Source: Brachypodium distachyon (Eukaryota; Streptophyta; Magnoliopsida; Poales; Poaceae). From it: 64,000 nt of DNA. Below are positions 62,618 to 64,000 of the stretch, piece after piece. The notes under the pieces are model-generated. The model ran no database searches. It was given only the letters and a program-made list of their open reading frames with translations, and was not told the DNA's origin. Position 1 is the first letter of the stretch. Every line of letters starts with the position of its first letter. Made by a program: the position numbers and the translations under genes. Where the stretch lies: the NCBI RefSeq assembly GCF_000005505.3, contig NC_016131.3, positions 67,523,355 through 67,587,354 on the forward strand, read 5' to 3'.

Positions 62618-64000
62618 TGTTGGAAATATGCCCTAGAGGCAATAATAAGTTAGTTATTATCATATTTCCTTGTTCTTGATAAATGTTTATTATCCATGTT
62701 ATAATTATATTGACAGGAAACTAAATACATGTGTGGATAAATAAACAAATACCGTGTCCCTAATGCGCCTCTACATTAGCTTGTTGATTAAAAGATGGTT
62801 AAGGTTTCCTAACCATAGACACGTGTTGTCATTTATTAACGAGATCATGTCATTAGGAGAATGACATGATGGACAGACCCAAACCTACGCATAGCTTTTG
62901 ATCGTGTCACTTAAGTTTAAATTGCTAATGCTTTTTATTATGTCAAGTATCATTTCCTTAGACCATGAGATCATGCCACTCCCTAGTACCGGAAGAATAC
63001 TTTGTGGACATCAACCGTCATCTCGTAACTGGGTGATTATAAAGGTGTTTTTTAGGTATCTCGGAAGGTGCTTGTTCCGTTGTATGGATCAAGATTGGGA
63101 TTTGTCACTCCATGTGACAGAGAGATATCTCTGGGCCCTCTCGGTAATATAACATCCTAATGAGCTTGCAAGTATGTCACTAATGTGTTTAGTCACGGGG
63201 ATATTATATTGCGGTTCGAGTAAAGAGAACTTGCTGGTAACGAGATTGAACTAGGTATGGTGATACCGATGATCAAATCTAGGGCAAGTAATATATCGCG
63301 AGACAAAGGCAATTGGATACCGGATTAATTGAATCCTCGACATCGTGGTTCAACCGATGGGATCTTCGTGGGTATGTGGGAACCATTATGGACATCCAGG
63401 TCTCGCTATTGGTTATTGATCGGAGAGGTGTCTCGGTCATGCCCACATGTTCTCGAACCCGTAGGGTCACACACTTAACGCTTAATGTCGCTATGGTTTG
63501 ATGAGATAAAAGATGGTGATATCGAATTGTGATTCGGAGTCTCGGATGGGATCCAGGACATCACGAGGAGCTTCGGAATGGTCCGGAGATAAAGATTTAT
63601 ATATGGAAAAGCTATTTCAGGGTTTCGGAAAAGTTCGGGATATTTTCCGGTATTGACCGAGAATATTCTAAAAGGTTCCGGAAGTTCTCGGAAGGTTCTG
63701 AAATGTTCCAGATTATTTCTGAGAACTTAATTGGGCCTCTGTAGAATTAATTAGAGAAATCTAATTAATTATCCCCTAATGGGCCTAAGCTGACCCATTA
63801 GGGGAAAAGGGAAGCCTTCGTGGGAGGGACTTTACCACTAGGTGGAGAACCACCGTACGTGGGTGGGGAGGTCGGTGGGAAGTCTCTTTTTCCTTCCCCT
63901 AGCCAGCCCTAGCCTCTTCTTGGAGGAGAGGCAAACCCTGGCCACCACCCCCTATATAAATAGAGGGGAGGGGCAGGGGGAGGGGGAGGGGGAGAAGGCA
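62618..64000 (+). mobile_element. Copia LTR retrotransposon of BARE1/WIS/Angela type, 5' part of LTR
   Basis: It begins TGTTGGAAATATGCCCTAGA, the terminus I recognise for the Triticeae/Pooideae BARE1-Angela group. Further LTR landmarks follow in order: AAGTATCATTTCCTTAGACC, TATCTCTGGGCCC, GGTAACGAGATTGAAC, and the run of TTCCGGA/GGTTCCGG near 63650-63690. The window ends inside the LTR. The five bases before it (CCGCT, 62613-62617) should recur after the far LTR. Confidence 0.9.
63953..63960 (+). promoter_or_regulatory. TATA box of the Copia LTR
   Basis: TATATAAA in the context CCCCCTATATAAATAGAGGGG is the known style of the BARE1-type LTR promoter; transcription would start shortly downstream, near or beyond the window edge. 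Confidence 0.7.

Overview
The window is plant nuclear DNA, almost certainly from a grass of the Pooideae. The evidence is GT-AG introns, GC-rich exons beside AT-rich ones, many Stowaway and Tourist MITEs, a CACTA element, grass-type LINEs, and at the right edge a long terminal repeat that I recognise as the BARE1/WIS/Angela Copia type. The exact species cannot be read from the sequence. I saw no bacterial-type operon, CRISPR array, rRNA or tRNA.

Positions 1-31.7 kb hold a head-to-tail array of five plus-strand NPF/PTR (POT superfamily) transporter genes of the NPF8 (dipeptide transporter) type. The first is cut by the window edge (63-885); the others run 1879-7562, 8307-15592, 25221-27667 and 28247-31733. 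All complete copies share one five-exon structure, with exon 3 always 218 nt. Genes 2 and 3 are a recent segmental duplicate including introns and flanks. Each therefore serves as the empty-site control for transposons that later entered the other: a hAT MITE and two LINE tails in gene 2, and a 1.9 kb poly(A)-tailed insert plus LINE fragments in gene 3. Gene 4 stands apart: its last exons are very GC-rich and its proton-coupling ExxER motif reads ExxEE. A 9.6 kb gap between genes 3 and 4 holds a non-autonomous CACTA element with a clean target duplication, a Stowaway MITE and a hAT-like element.

Positions 32.3-38.1 kb hold two minus-strand genes. One is a PPR gene whose reading frame now ends in the E domain; downstream lies the frameshifted remnant of a DYW domain, still ending in the DYW tripeptide. 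The other is a complete five-coding-exon GID8 homologue (LisH-CTLH-CRA; E3 ligase subunit). Positions 38.2-43.2 kb are intergenic DNA with MITEs.

Positions 43.3-47.8 kb hold two intact class III secretory peroxidase genes, and at least two peroxidase relics lie further right. Between them are a degenerate duplicated gene of unknown type (48.7-50.4 kb) and a seven-exon gene (50553-54535) whose protein has LIN37-like signatures, so it is probably a DREAM-complex subunit. A nearly full-length 6.5 kb LINE (55652-62166) sits inside one peroxidase relic with a 13-bp target duplication. The second relic carries a triplicated 51-bp unit and is followed directly by the start of the BARE1/Angela-type LTR (62618 to window end).
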